The position numbers and the translations under genes were made by a program. From DATAZK01 sp965199805 (GTDB lineage Bacteria; Actinomycetota; Actinomycetes; Frankiales; Frankiaceae), in NCBI GenBank assembly GCA_965199805.1, contig CBDATO010000001.1, positions 620,001-684,000 of the forward strand: a DNA stretch of 64,000 bases, read 5' to 3'. The notes under the pieces are model-generated. The model saw only the letters and a list, made by a program, of their open reading frames with translations, was not told the origin of the DNA and did not search any database. This document shows, one piece after another, positions 7,757 through 16,237 of the stretch. The stretch's first letter is position 1. Each line of letters begins with the position of its first letter.

Positions 7757-7933
7757 TCAGCCGCCGGAGCGCGGTGCGGGCACCGCATGAGCCGACGCCG
7801 CCGCGAGCGCGCGCGGTGGCGCCTCGCGAAACTGCACGCAGGTGCAGGATCCGCAGTCGCTGCCGCGGCGGTAGTGCCGGTGGAAGTCGGCGGGGTGTCC
7901 GCACAGACACGTTGTCGTCGAGGAAGCGATCAT
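7757..7933 (-). CDS. Cys/His-rich mini-protein, copy A (putative zinc-binding)
   Basis: The 58-aa frame starts at ATG 7933 (GTG 7936 is also possible) and ends at TGA 7757-7759. Residues 9-36 carry the ordered motif CxCGH, HRHYR, GSDCxSCxC and FRxxP, with five Cys (9, 11, 27, 30, 32) and three His (13, 18, 20). The tail after residue 40 is Ala/Pro-rich. The copy at 28772-28933 keeps the same ligand order and spacing with a different tail, which argues strongly that both are real genes. The pattern suggests a small zinc knuckle. I know no characterised family with it. The ribosome site is weak. It lies convergent with the FkbM gene, 25 nt beyond its stop. Confidence 0.65.
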   Translation of the reverse strand: MIASSTTTCLCGHPADFHRHYRRGSDCGSCTCVQFREAPPRALAAASAHAVPAPRSGG

Positions 7934-8079
7934 CACGGGGCTCGATTCGGGCGGGGAAGACTCTGCCGGCCTCCGTGGATGAAATCACGTTCCGGTGTTC
8001 AGCGGGGCGCGCCACACCTGCTTCCCGTCGCGCTCGTCGCGCTGGGGATTGGCCCAACAGCAGTGCTCACCGAATTGCC

Positions 8080-8111
8080 CGAACGGTCGATGCGTGCCGA
8101 ACGACCGTTCG
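8080..8111. repeat. 10-bp inverted repeat, 12-nt spacer
   Basis: The arm CGAACGGTCG (8080-8089) is mirrored by CGACCGTTCG (8102-8111). It lies inside the non-coding region, about 150-180 nt upstream of the Cys/His-rich gene at 7933 (minus strand), so it could be an operator for that gene. Confidence 0.5.
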
Positions 8112-8570
8112 TGCCGACGCGGAGCGGGCGCTGCAAACCCGGCTTTGTCGCGCCGCTTCTTCACGTCATTGTCCGGGCGGCTGGCGCAAGGGACCGCAGG
8201 CATTCCTGCGGGTCAGTCTGGCGGCCGCGAACAATGCAGCGGCGCTGCGTGGAACCCCCGCGGGAACCCGAGCAGTATCACCGTGTGTAGTCGGAATGGG
8301 CCGAACGCCACGTCCTCCCGACCCGACAGCAGTGGCGGCCGACGAGCGCCTGGCCGAGCCCCTGAGCACGGGCGACAGCTCGCTCGACGTGCACGTCAGA
8401 GCCCCTGAGCGTGCTGGCAATCCTCGTCGAGACACCGGTACGCGTGAGCGTCGATCAGCGATGCGTGAACGCTGCTACGTCCCTTGCGGCGCTAGGCGGC
8501 CCATCACAACGGGTGAGGACGGCCGGCTGTGACGCCGCTGTACGCGTTTCGTCCGGTTACGACCCCAGAT

Positions 8571-8580
8571 CACCCGTTTG
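8571..8580 (+). promoter_or_regulatory. CACCCGWWYG decamer upstream of the GT2 gene
   Basis: CACCCGTTTG is one member of a recurring intergenic decamer. It lies about 330 nt upstream of the GT2 start at 8909. A near-match (GACCCGTTCA) lies closer, at about 8752. Confidence 0.25.
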
Positions 8581-8803
8581 GAAGCAGGAGACCTGCGCTT
8601 GCTGACGAATCTCACTTCATGAAGCCGACAAGCACCAGTGCCGTTCGTCGTTCGGGGCTCTCCGCCAACGCCCGCCTGTCGCGGTTCCGCGGTGGCGCTC
8701 CCCGGGGCCGATCCGGTACGTGTCTGTCGACTCCCGCTCACGCGACGGCTGACCCGTTCAGGTGACGCAACGTAACAACTAAGGAAATTTCGTACTGAGC
8801 TGC

Positions 8804-8831
8804 TTGGCGCAGTCGACAAAAGCCTTAGAGT
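8804..8831 (+). promoter_or_regulatory. Possible housekeeping promoter for the GT2 gene
   Basis: TTGGCG (8804-8809) and TAGAGT (8826-8831) are spaced by 16 nt, close to the vegetative sigma consensus in actinobacteria, and lie about 78 nt before the start at 8909. There is no other support. Confidence 0.35.
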
Positions 8832-8908
8832 GGCTGGCGGGGGAACCATCCGGGGGAATTGCTCAGGCCTAACATCTGCACACCCGAAGCCCGAGGGGGC
8901 ACCGAGCG

Positions 8909-9763
8909 ATGCTCATCCAACCCGAGACGCCCACGACGTTTCCGCGCATTTCCGTCGTCGTCCCCACGTACAACGAAGCGCGCAATCTGCCGATCGTCTT
9001 CGCTCTGATGCCCGAGGTCTTCGAGGTCGTCGTCGTGGACGGCCGGTCCATCGACGGCACGGTCGAGGTCGCGCGCCAGCTGCGCCCCGACGCGAAAATC
9101 ATCAAGCAGACCCGCAAGGGCAAGGGCAACGCCCTGGCGTGCGGCTTCGAGGCCGCCGAGGGCGACATCATCGTCATGCTCGACGCGGACGGCTCCGCCG
9201 ATCCCCGCGAGATCCCCCGCTTCGTCCGCGCGCTCGTCGAGGGCGCCGACTTCGCCAAGGGCACCCGGTTCGTCACCGGCGGCGGCTCCGGCGACATCAC
9301 CCGCCTGCGCCGCCAGGGCAACAAGGCGCTCAACGGCCTCGTCAACCTGATGTACGGCACCAACTACAGCGACCTCTGCTACGGCTACAACGCCTTCTGG
9401 GCGCACTGCCTGCCGGTGTTCGACCTCCGCGTCGGGGAGCCGGCCGACGCCATGGAGTGGGGCGACGGCTTCGAGGTCGAGACGCTCATCAACGTGCGGG
9501 CCGCCCAGTCGGGGCTGCGCATCGTCGAGGTGCCCTCCTTCGAGGCGGTGCGCATTCACGGCGAGAGCAACCTCAACGCGCTGACCGACGGGCTCCGGGT
9601 GCTGCGCACCATCGGCATCGAGAAGCGCAACCGCCGCCAGGCCACCGCACGCAACACGATGATCGACCTGGCCCCCCAGCCCACCGCCACGGTGACCCTG
9701 CACAGCGCGCCGGTCGACCTGGTGACCCAGCCGGAGCCGATCGACCTGCGCCGGGTCGTCTGA
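8909..9763 (+). CDS. Glycosyltransferase family 2
   Basis: The 284-aa protein resembles GT-A transferases such as dolichyl-phosphate mannose synthase. Residues 14-25 give SVVVPTYNEARN, followed by EVVVVDGRSIDGT and the metal-binding MLDADGSAD at about 91-99. No membrane segments are present, so it acts at the inner face on a nucleotide sugar and probably a polyprenyl-phosphate or lipid-linked acceptor. GAGGGGG lies 9 nt before ATG 8909. The last 40 residues are Pro/Thr-rich and probably disordered. It is monocistronic and closed by a strong bidirectional hairpin. It may initiate or extend the repeat unit; substrate unknown. Confidence 0.87.
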   Translation: MLIQPETPTTFPRISVVVPTYNEARNLPIVFALMPEVFEVVVVDGRSIDGTVEVARQLRPDAKIIKQTRKGKGNALACGFEAAEGDIIVMLDADGSADPREIPRFVRALVEGADFAKGTRFVTGGGSGDITRLRRQGNKALNGLVNLMYGTNYSDLCYGYNAFWAHCLPVFDLRVGEPADAMEWGDGFEVETLINVRAAQSGLRIVEVPSFEAVRIHGESNLNALTDGLRVLRTIGIEKRNRRQATARNTMIDLAPQPTATVTLHSAPVDLVTQPEPIDLRRVV

Positions 9764-9777
9764 CCCCAGCAACGACG

Positions 9778-9809
9778 AAGCGGCCGGGGTCCGAGGACCC
9801 CGGCCGCTT
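9778..9809. terminator. Strong bidirectional terminator
   Basis: A perfect 15-bp GC-rich stem (9778-9792 with 9795-9809) lies between convergent genes. It is flanked by A and T on the respective sides, so it works in both directions. Confidence 0.85.
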
Positions 9810-9825
9810 TAGCGTGGCTCGCGTC

Positions 9826-10677
9826 TCAGGACCCGAAGGGCCGCAGCGTCACACCGATCGTCGGCCAGTAGCCCGCCGCAGGCACCGCAGGAGCCGGACG
9901 CACCAGCCCGAGGATCGAATCGGCCCGGGCGGGCAGCGGCACGTGCAGCCGCTCGGCCACGCGCATCGCGCCGTACGCCGGCTGCCACGGCACCGGGACG
10001 AAGCGGGGGGTGACCCCGGCCTGCCGGCCGAATTCGCGCAGCAGGTCCGGCACGGGAACCGGGGTCGGGTTCGCCAGTCCGACGACGGCAGGCGGCGGAC
10101 TGTCCGGCGCCTGCGCCAGCGCCACCATCCCGGCGACGACGTCGTCCTGGTGCACGGTGAACTGGTGTGACTGCCGGCCGAGCAGCGGCACCACCGGCGC
10201 CTGGACGAGCTTGCGCAGCGTGCCGGCCATCCCGCCCCAGCCGGGTCCGTAGACCAGGCCGAGCCGCACCGAGGTGCCGCCCACCTCGCGGGTGATGCCT
10301 TCGCAGCGCAGCTTGGCGCTGCCGTAGATCTGCTTGGTGCCGGCGTACGCCGACATCGACGAGATCAGCACCAGCTGCTTCACGCCGGCGGCCTGCGCGG
10401 CGGTGAACAGCAGCCGGGTACCGCGCACGTTGACCGCCTCGATAGCCGCGGGGTCGGTGAGGGTCAGGTCGTACGCGCCGTGGATGAGCAGGTCGACCCC
10501 GTCCAGTACGCCCGGCGCGACCGATTCGCCCAGTACGAACCGGCGGGAGTCGTCGGTCGCCCCGGCGGGGGCCTGCCGGCTGAGCGAGACAACCCGCCAA
10601 CCTGCCGCCGCGAAGCCCGCGGACAGGAACTGCCCGACGTATCCGGTGGCGCCGGTGATCGCGACCGTGCCGCTCAT
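9826..10677 (-). CDS. NAD(P)-dependent epimerase/dehydratase (extended SDR)
   Basis: The 283-aa protein has the Rossmann motif TGATGYVG (G9, G12, G15) and the catalytic Ser region LISSMSAYAG with YGSAK (Tyr/Lys). Extended SDRs of this type epimerise, dehydrate or reduce nucleotide sugars or similar alcohols. It is the last gene of a five-gene minus-strand operon; its ATG overlaps the stop of the GMC oxidoreductase by 4 nt (ATGA). It lacks the C-terminal length of UDP-galactose epimerases, so the substrate may be something else modified together with the upstream oxidoreductase. Confidence 0.85.
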   Translation of the reverse strand: MSGTVAITGATGYVGQFLSAGFAAAGWRVVSLSRQAPAGATDDSRRFVLGESVAPGVLDGVDLLIHGAYDLTLTDPAAIEAVNVRGTRLLFTAAQAAGVKQLVLISSMSAYAGTKQIYGSAKLRCEGITREVGGTSVRLGLVYGPGWGGMAGTLRKLVQAPVVPLLGRQSHQFTVHQDDVVAGMVALAQAPDSPPPAVVGLANPTPVPVPDLLREFGRQAGVTPRFVPVPWQPAYGAMRVAERLHVPLPARADSILGLVRPAPAVPAAGYWPTIGVTLRPFGS

Positions 10678-12272
10678 GCGGCGCGGCTCTCGCGGACGGC
10701 CTCGGTGGCGATGCGGTGCGCGTTCGCCATCACCGTCAGCGTGAAGGTGGTGGACGGCACGCTTGGCAGCACCGAGCCGTCGATCAGGTGGATGCGGCTC
10801 CAGTCGGCGATCCGGCCGAGGGTGTCGGTCGTGGTCCGGCTCGCGCCGCCCGCGGAGTGCGCGAAGCTGCCGCCGAAGTGGTAGCTCTTCGCCGCCCCCG
10901 ACAGCCGGGTCTGCGGCACCACCGGCCAGAGGTCGAGCGCCGGGGCGGCTCGCAGCAGCCGCTTCATCACCGTGCGGAGCATCGCCGGCCGCCGCTCACC
11001 GTCGGCCTGCACCGTGAGGTCGGGCAGCGCGCCGTCGGCGCCGCGGCGGTAGGTGATCCGGACCTTCGGCGAAGCCCACGACGGCAGGTAGCCGAGCCCG
11101 GCGGTGGTGCGCCGCAGCACCTGCGTCGCGACCGCCTGCGCCTGCGGCTTGCGCAGGAAACCGGGCAGCGCGTCGGAGAACGCCGGGTTGTACGGGTAGC
11201 AGTGGATGTGCGAGGTGTCGTAGCCCTCGCCGTCGTCGAGCAGGATGTTGAACTGGTTCAGCGTGAAGGTCGACTGATCCATCCGGCGCGGGTCGGCGAC
11301 CGGCCGCGCCGACAGGAACGGCATCACGAACTGCACCGACTCTTGCATCAGCACCTCAGCCGGCGGCGCCGCCATCGAGCCGAGCACCATGCGCGTCGTG
11401 CCGATGCCTCCCCCGGCCAGCAGCACCCGGTCGGCGGTGAGCTCGGAGTACGTGCCGCTCGCGAGCTCCTTGACCCGGACGAACGCCAGACCGTCGCGCT
11501 CCCCCACCTGCTGCACGAGCAGCCCGGGGCGGTAGTCGATGGCCTGTTGCTTGATGAGCCGGCTGAAGGTGTGCGAGGCCGAGTAGATGAGTGAGTACGG
11601 GCAGCCGGTCATGCACAGCCCGCAGCGCACGCAGTTCTCCGCGTGGAAGGCGAGCCGGGCGCGTCCGACGATGACACCCTGATCGCGCAGCTTTGCGCGG
11701 TGTTGCGCATACCGCTTCAGCACCTCGGCGGACCGGTCGGCGAGCGGAGGCAGCGAACGTGACGGGCCGAGCAGCGGGAAGATCTCCTCGAGGTCGTCGG
11801 AGTCGGCCGCGAGCGGCACCTCCTGCAGCACGGCCCTGTAGTGCGGCTCGATCTCGTCCCAGCCGACCGGCCAGCGGGCGAAGGTGCTGCGCGAGAACGG
11901 CATCACCTGCGCGCCCCACACGTTGGAGAAGCCGCCGAAGGCGGACGAGACGACGCTCGCGTTGGCGTCCGGCCCGCTCTGCACACCCTTCAGTTGACCG
12001 AGGTCACGGAACGGGAAGTCCGAGCCGTACGCCCGCTTCTGCGGCAGCTGACCGGCGACCTCGGCGACCGGCTGCTCGCGGATCACATCGAGGTCGATCG
12101 GCGACCACTGCGCCGGCACGGCCGCCGACAAGCGGTCGCGCGCCGAGGCGTTGTCCGCCTCCAGCTGCCCGCCGACGTCGACGACGGTCACCCGCACGTC
12201 ACCGGCCTCGAGCAACGCAAGGCATGCCCCAGCGGCCGCCGGCCCGGAGCCGACGACGATGACGGAGGTCAT
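10674..12272 (-). CDS. GMC-type FAD oxidoreductase with an added 4Fe-4S motif
   Basis: The 532-aa protein starts at ATG 12272, where the FAD-binding VVGSGPAAAG motif begins; the longer open frame upstream overlaps the GT2 gene out of frame. The C-terminus carries the GMC-C pattern (HLIDGSVLPS, then TFTLTVMANAHRIATEA) and a His in YHFGGSFAHS. Unusually, residues 214-224 read CVRCGLCMTGCP, a C-x2-C-x2-C-x3-CP ferredoxin-type cluster motif. Related FeS-containing GMC-like dehydrogenases pass electrons to a quinone or cytochrome rather than O2. Its role is probably oxidation of a sugar hydroxyl in the cluster's polymer pathway, with the SDR next. It overlaps genes on both sides by 4 nt. Confidence 0.85.
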   Translation of the reverse strand: MTSVIVVGSGPAAAGACLALLEAGDVRVTVVDVGGQLEADNASARDRLSAAVPAQWSPIDLDVIREQPVAEVAGQLPQKRAYGSDFPFRDLGQLKGVQSGPDANASVVSSAFGGFSNVWGAQVMPFSRSTFARWPVGWDEIEPHYRAVLQEVPLAADSDDLEEIFPLLGPSRSLPPLADRSAEVLKRYAQHRAKLRDQGVIVGRARLAFHAENCVRCGLCMTGCPYSLIYSASHTFSRLIKQQAIDYRPGLLVQQVGERDGLAFVRVKELASGTYSELTADRVLLAGGGIGTTRMVLGSMAAPPAEVLMQESVQFVMPFLSARPVADPRRMDQSTFTLNQFNILLDDGEGYDTSHIHCYPYNPAFSDALPGFLRKPQAQAVATQVLRRTTAGLGYLPSWASPKVRITYRRGADGALPDLTVQADGERRPAMLRTVMKRLLRAAPALDLWPVVPQTRLSGAAKSYHFGGSFAHSAGGASRTTTDTLGRIADWSRIHLIDGSVLPSVPSTTFTLTVMANAHRIATEAVRESRAA

Positions 12273-13243
12273 GCGCGCTCGAAGCCGCGGGTGAGGGCGG
12301 GCTCGGTACGGCCGCGCGCGAGCAGGTAGCGCCCGTGCAGATGGCCGGCTCCGGCGAGACCCAGGCCGGCCACGATCGCACCGGCCTGCCGCAGCTGACC
12401 CCGCTCGCCGCGTACCCCGCGTCCGACCTTCCCCGCGACCGTCTTCATCGCGTCGACGGCGAACGCCCGCTCGGCCGCAAGGTTCGCGGCCGCCTCCATG
12501 TCGGCGAAGGCCTGCACCTTGCCGCGGTTGACGAAGAAGCAGCGCCGCCAGAAGTAGGTCCAGGTGACGCGGTCGGCGCCGACGAAGTGGTCGACGGTGA
12601 TCTGCGGGTCGTAGACGACGGCCTCGCCGCCGAAGCGCGCGGCGACCCGGTGACACATGTCCATGTCGTCGTGGTTGTCGGACTGGAAACCGCCGACGGC
12701 CCGCAGCGCCGCCACCCTGACCGACATGTTGGCGCCGATGAGGTGGCGGACCGGGCCGCGCTCGAGCGGGAGTCCGTCGTAGCGGCAGCCGAAGACCCAG
12801 TCGTACGAGGGCGGGAACCAGTCGGGCCGCGCGGTCGCGAACTCCGGCACGGGCGCTCCCCCGACCGCCGTCGCGCCGGTCTCGTCGTACGTCGCCAGCA
12901 GCTCGGCGAGCCACTGCGGCGGCGCCTGCGCGTCGTCGTCGAGGAACGCCACGATGTCGGTCTGCAGCCGCTCGACGCCGGTGTTGCGCGCCGAGCCGAG
13001 CCGCCCCGGATACCGGTTCTCGACGACGTCGACCGCGAGGCCGTTCGCGTCGGCGGCGGCGAACGCCTCCCGGGCGCGCTGCGCCAGCTCCGGGTTGTGG
13101 TCGACGCTCAGCACGAGCTGCCCAGGCGGGTGCGTCTGCGCCCGTACCGAGGCGATGGACCGCTCGAGCAGGCTCCACCGATCCATTGTGTAGGCGCAGA
13201 TGACGACGCCGATGGTCGGGGAGCCGATGACGGACTCGCGCAT
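12269..13243 (-). CDS. Glycosyltransferase family 2
   Basis: From ATG 13243 this is 324 aa; a TTG at 13294 would add 17 residues and cannot be excluded. The GT-A core shows IGVVICAYTMDRW, LVLSVDHN and the metal-binding FLDDDAQAPP near residues 115-124. VGGFQSDNHDDMDMCHRV, further on, is the usual catalytic-base region (x-D-x). It is soluble and cytosolic, probably adding a sugar to a lipid-linked repeat unit. It is the third gene of the operon, and its stop overlaps the GMC oxidoreductase start by 4 nt. Confidence 0.85.
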   Translation of the reverse strand: MRESVIGSPTIGVVICAYTMDRWSLLERSIASVRAQTHPPGQLVLSVDHNPELAQRAREAFAAADANGLAVDVVENRYPGRLGSARNTGVERLQTDIVAFLDDDAQAPPQWLAELLATYDETGATAVGGAPVPEFATARPDWFPPSYDWVFGCRYDGLPLERGPVRHLIGANMSVRVAALRAVGGFQSDNHDDMDMCHRVAARFGGEAVVYDPQITVDHFVGADRVTWTYFWRRCFFVNRGKVQAFADMEAAANLAAERAFAVDAMKTVAGKVGRGVRGERGQLRQAGAIVAGLGLAGAGHLHGRYLLARGRTEPALTRGFERA

Positions 13244-13327
13244 GGAAGGGCCGGCCAACTGTGCGTCCAACTCATTCGGTCCTCTCAGCGGCAACAGCGT
13301 CCCCCGCAGGCTGCTGCTGGGATGGGC

Positions 13328-16237
13328 TCAGGTGGTGACTTTGAAGGTGGAGAAGGTGGCCGTGATCGGGGCTGCCGCGCCGCCGCCCGACACGAGGATC
13401 CCGGCCTTGGCGCTGGTCGAGAACCACTTGAGGACGTCCGCCGGTCGGGCCACAGTGCCCACCTGAACCGGGGTTCCGCCATTGACGGAGTAGTAGACGT
13501 AGAGCTGGTCGAGCGGGTAGCCGCGCACCTTGTACGTGTCGGCCGCGGGCTGGACCTGATCGGGCGCGCTGCCGTTGCCCTTGATGATCAGGTCGACGGT
13601 CTTGGCGGTGGTGAGGGCCGGGACCGAAACGGAGCCGAGGTTGACGGCGACTCCGTTCTCCTCGAACAACATCGTGACGTGCGGGTCACCCGCGGTGCCG
13701 TTGTGCTCGACCTCGACCTTGACGTAGTTGTCCTGGTCGACCCCGAAGAATGTACCAATTTGCTGGTAATTCTGACCCAATGTCGGAAGGGGCCCGGCGA
13801 TGCGCGCCGTCGCCGTGAAGCTGGTCTTGGAGGCATCGAAGAGGTTATAGAGCGCGTTCTGTTGGGTGTTGAGGCCGTTCGCCATCTCGCCGGCGGTGCT
13901 GGTCAGGCTCAGCCCGTTGGCGCCGAACGCGATGTTGCTGGGGTTGCACTGGGTGTACGGCGCATTGCGCAGGACGCCGTCGAAGCCGGTGACCGCACAG
14001 TCGGCCGTCACCGTGCCGCCGGTGGTGAGCGAGCGCACCAGCGCCGGACTGCCGGGAGCCGGCGCGACGGGCGTCTGCGGGGCGGCGTTGCGCAGGACGT
14101 AGATCACGTCCTGGAAGTCGTTGTTCTTGTACGCCGGCACCCGACTGAGGTCGAACGCCACCAGCCACGTGTTGGGGATGGCGACCCGCCCCGGGCCGAG
14201 CGCCGGGAAGACCCGCACGGTGTGGCCGTAGTGCGCCGGGACGATGTCGGCGTTCGTCGTCGTGTGCATGAGGTTCTTGGCGTCGTCGGAGTAGTTGACG
14301 TCCGGCCCGTCACCGTTGTAGACGCCGAAGGCGCCCGTCGGCATGAAGCTCGTGGTGCCCGTCGCCGTGGGCAAAAGCATCTGGTTGGCCGGATACGCAC
14401 CCGGCGCCGGCTTGTCGGCCTGGAAGTAGAAGAGCTGCTTGCAGTTGCCGTTGCACGGGGTCGTGATCGCCGCGCCCTGCGCGAACCAGCCCGAGGCGCC
14501 GTACGCCGAGGTGGTGCGCGCGCCGTAGTGCGCGACCGGCGTCATGGTCACCGGACGGCTGGGGTCGGCCGCCACGAAGTACGGCGACTGCACCTCGTCG
14601 GAGTTGGGCAGCGGACGCAGCGGGCCGAGCGCCCGGCGCAGATAACCCGAGCCGTTGCTCGTGACGTCGGTGTAGCCGAGGACCGACGTGATCTGGTCCA
14701 GGACCGGCTCGTTGGCGGCCTCGCCCGCGCAGGTGTTGAGGCCCGCGAGGTCCGCGGATCCGGTGGCCCGGGTCGGGTCGTTGGTCGCAAAGGTCAGGAC
14801 GCCGTACCGCTCGGAGGTGCTGATCTGGTCCGACGAGGTCGCGCAGAAGGTGTTGGCGCCCGGGGTGAACAGGACGTCGACCGTCGCCGACCCACCGGCC
14901 GGGATCGTCAACGAGGTTGCCTGCCCGGCAGCGAAGGTGAACGCCGACGCGTCGGTGCCACCGAACGCGAGGTTCGACACGGTAAGGGGTTGCGCACCGG
15001 TGTTGCTGAAGGTGAACGACTGCGCCGGCGTCGCCGCCTGCTTGATGGTCGAGAAGACCAGCCGGGGCGTCGCCACCCCGAGCTCGTCGTCGTACGGGCC
15101 GCTCAGCGCCAGGGTCGGGGCACCGCTCGGCACCGGCGAGATGATGACGAAGTCGAGCTTGGTGTTGGTGCCGCCGGCCGGGCTGAGGGTCAGGAAGCCG
15201 TCGTTCACGCTCACCCGGGCGGTGCCGGTGAAGAAGTGCGTGGCGGCGGTGGGCCGGAAGTGGTCGACGACGACGCTCTCGTCGGCGCCGCCCGGCTCGG
15301 CCACCACCTGGTCGACCGAGTCGATGGCGCCGGCGTCGCCGACCCCCACGGTGAGGTCGTACTGGCCGTTGGGCACGGCGTACTGCCACCGGCCCGGGGT
15401 CGTCGCGCCCACCCCGTACTGCGGGGCGATCAGCGTGTCGTAGCGCTGGTCGGGCGACACGCTGCTGTTGCGGTCACGTGTGCTCGTCGTCAGGTCCAGC
15501 GGGTTGCCGGCGAAGTCCTGCCAGCCCGACGTGCCGTTGAACGCGGTGCCGGTGTCGGCGACGTAGCCCGAGGGCACCGGCGCACCGGCCGGCTGGAAGT
15601 TGACCAGCTTGGAGTTGGGGGCCGGGGTCGTGGGCGGGGTGGGGGTCGTCACCACCGCCGCGATGTCGACGAAGTCGAGCTTGGTGTTGGTGCCGCCCTC
15701 GGGGCTCAACGTCAGGAAGCCGTCCGTCACGGTCACCCGCGCTGTCGCCGTGGCGAAGCGCGCGGCGCTGGTCGGGCGCTGGTGGTCGACGATCACCGCC
15801 TGGTTGGCCGTACCCGGCTCGGCCACCACCTGGTTGACCGAGTCGATCGCGTCGGCGTCACCGACTCCCACCGTGACGTCGTACTGGCCGCTCGGCAGGG
15901 CGTAGCGCCACATGCCGGGCGTCGTCGCTCCCACCCCGTACTGCGGGGCGATCAGAGTGTCGTAGCGCTGATCGGGCGAGATCGACCGGTTGCGGTCACG
16001 CGTGTTGGCCGAGTAGTCCGTCGGGTTGCCCGCGAGGTCCTCCCAGCCCGATGTGCCGTTGAAGGGGGCGCCGGTGTCGGCGACGTAACCCGTCGGCACC
16101 GGCGCGCCGGCCGGCTGGAAGTTGACCCGGATGACGGCCGGCGCCGCCGCTGCCGGGGTGGCCGCCACCGTCGCCGTCACCGAGACCGTCGCCGCCAGCA
16201 GGCAGCCGACGACCGCCCCGCCGATGACACGCCTCAT
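13328..16237 (-). CDS. Secreted protein with tandem malectin-like domains and a C-terminal lectin-like domain
   Basis: The product has 969 aa. The signal peptide is about 1-32 (ending AAAA). Two near-identical ~160-residue malectin/CBM-like repeats follow (about 36-195 and 212-372). Both contain NFQPAGAPVP, GYVADTG, RDRN, SPDQRYDTLI and DGFLTLSPxGGTNTKLDFV. An Ig-like choice-of-anchor/HYDIN module covers about 385-480. A ~250-residue middle region is of unknown fold, and the C-terminal part (about 770-969) looks like a concanavalin-type sandwich. It probably binds glycan outside the cell. The start overlaps the stop of the PhyH gene (ATGA), so expression is coupled to cytosolic enzymes. No catalytic motif was recognised. 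Confidence 0.8.
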   Translation of the reverse strand: MRRVIGGAVVGCLLAATVSVTATVAATPAAAAPAVIRVNFQPAGAPVPTGYVADTGAPFNGTSGWEDLAGNPTDYSANTRDRNRSISPDQRYDTLIAPQYGVGATTPGMWRYALPSGQYDVTVGVGDADAIDSVNQVVAEPGTANQAVIVDHQRPTSAARFATATARVTVTDGFLTLSPEGGTNTKLDFVDIAAVVTTPTPPTTPAPNSKLVNFQPAGAPVPSGYVADTGTAFNGTSGWQDFAGNPLDLTTSTRDRNSSVSPDQRYDTLIAPQYGVGATTPGRWQYAVPNGQYDLTVGVGDAGAIDSVDQVVAEPGGADESVVVDHFRPTAATHFFTGTARVSVNDGFLTLSPAGGTNTKLDFVIISPVPSGAPTLALSGPYDDELGVATPRLVFSTIKQAATPAQSFTFSNTGAQPLTVSNLAFGGTDASAFTFAAGQATSLTIPAGGSATVDVLFTPGANTFCATSSDQISTSERYGVLTFATNDPTRATGSADLAGLNTCAGEAANEPVLDQITSVLGYTDVTSNGSGYLRRALGPLRPLPNSDEVQSPYFVAADPSRPVTMTPVAHYGARTTSAYGASGWFAQGAAITTPCNGNCKQLFYFQADKPAPGAYPANQMLLPTATGTTSFMPTGAFGVYNGDGPDVNYSDDAKNLMHTTTNADIVPAHYGHTVRVFPALGPGRVAIPNTWLVAFDLSRVPAYKNNDFQDVIYVLRNAAPQTPVAPAPGSPALVRSLTTGGTVTADCAVTGFDGVLRNAPYTQCNPSNIAFGANGLSLTSTAGEMANGLNTQQNALYNLFDASKTSFTATARIAGPLPTLGQNYQQIGTFFGVDQDNYVKVEVEHNGTAGDPHVTMLFEENGVAVNLGSVSVPALTTAKTVDLIIKGNGSAPDQVQPAADTYKVRGYPLDQLYVYYSVNGGTPVQVGTVARPADVLKWFSTSAKAGILVSGGGAAAPITATFSTFKVTT

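Larger units (their letters stand above)
7934..8908. other. 975-bp non-coding region
   Basis: None of the open frames here looks coding: they are Arg/Pro/Ala-rich shadows without ribosome sites or recognisable domains. I see a 10-bp perfect inverted repeat (8080-8089 with 8102-8111), a 7-bp hairpin (8194-8200 with 8205-8211) and a CACCCGTTTG decamer at 8571. A plausible promoter lies at 8804-8831. The region could be a long leader, a decayed gene or an unrecognised RNA. Confidence 0.5.

Noticed and set aside
7774..8532. 252-codon + strand open frame
   Set aside because: Composition is Arg/Ala/Thr-rich without domain, signal or ribosome site. It runs antisense through the better supported Cys/His-rich mini-gene.
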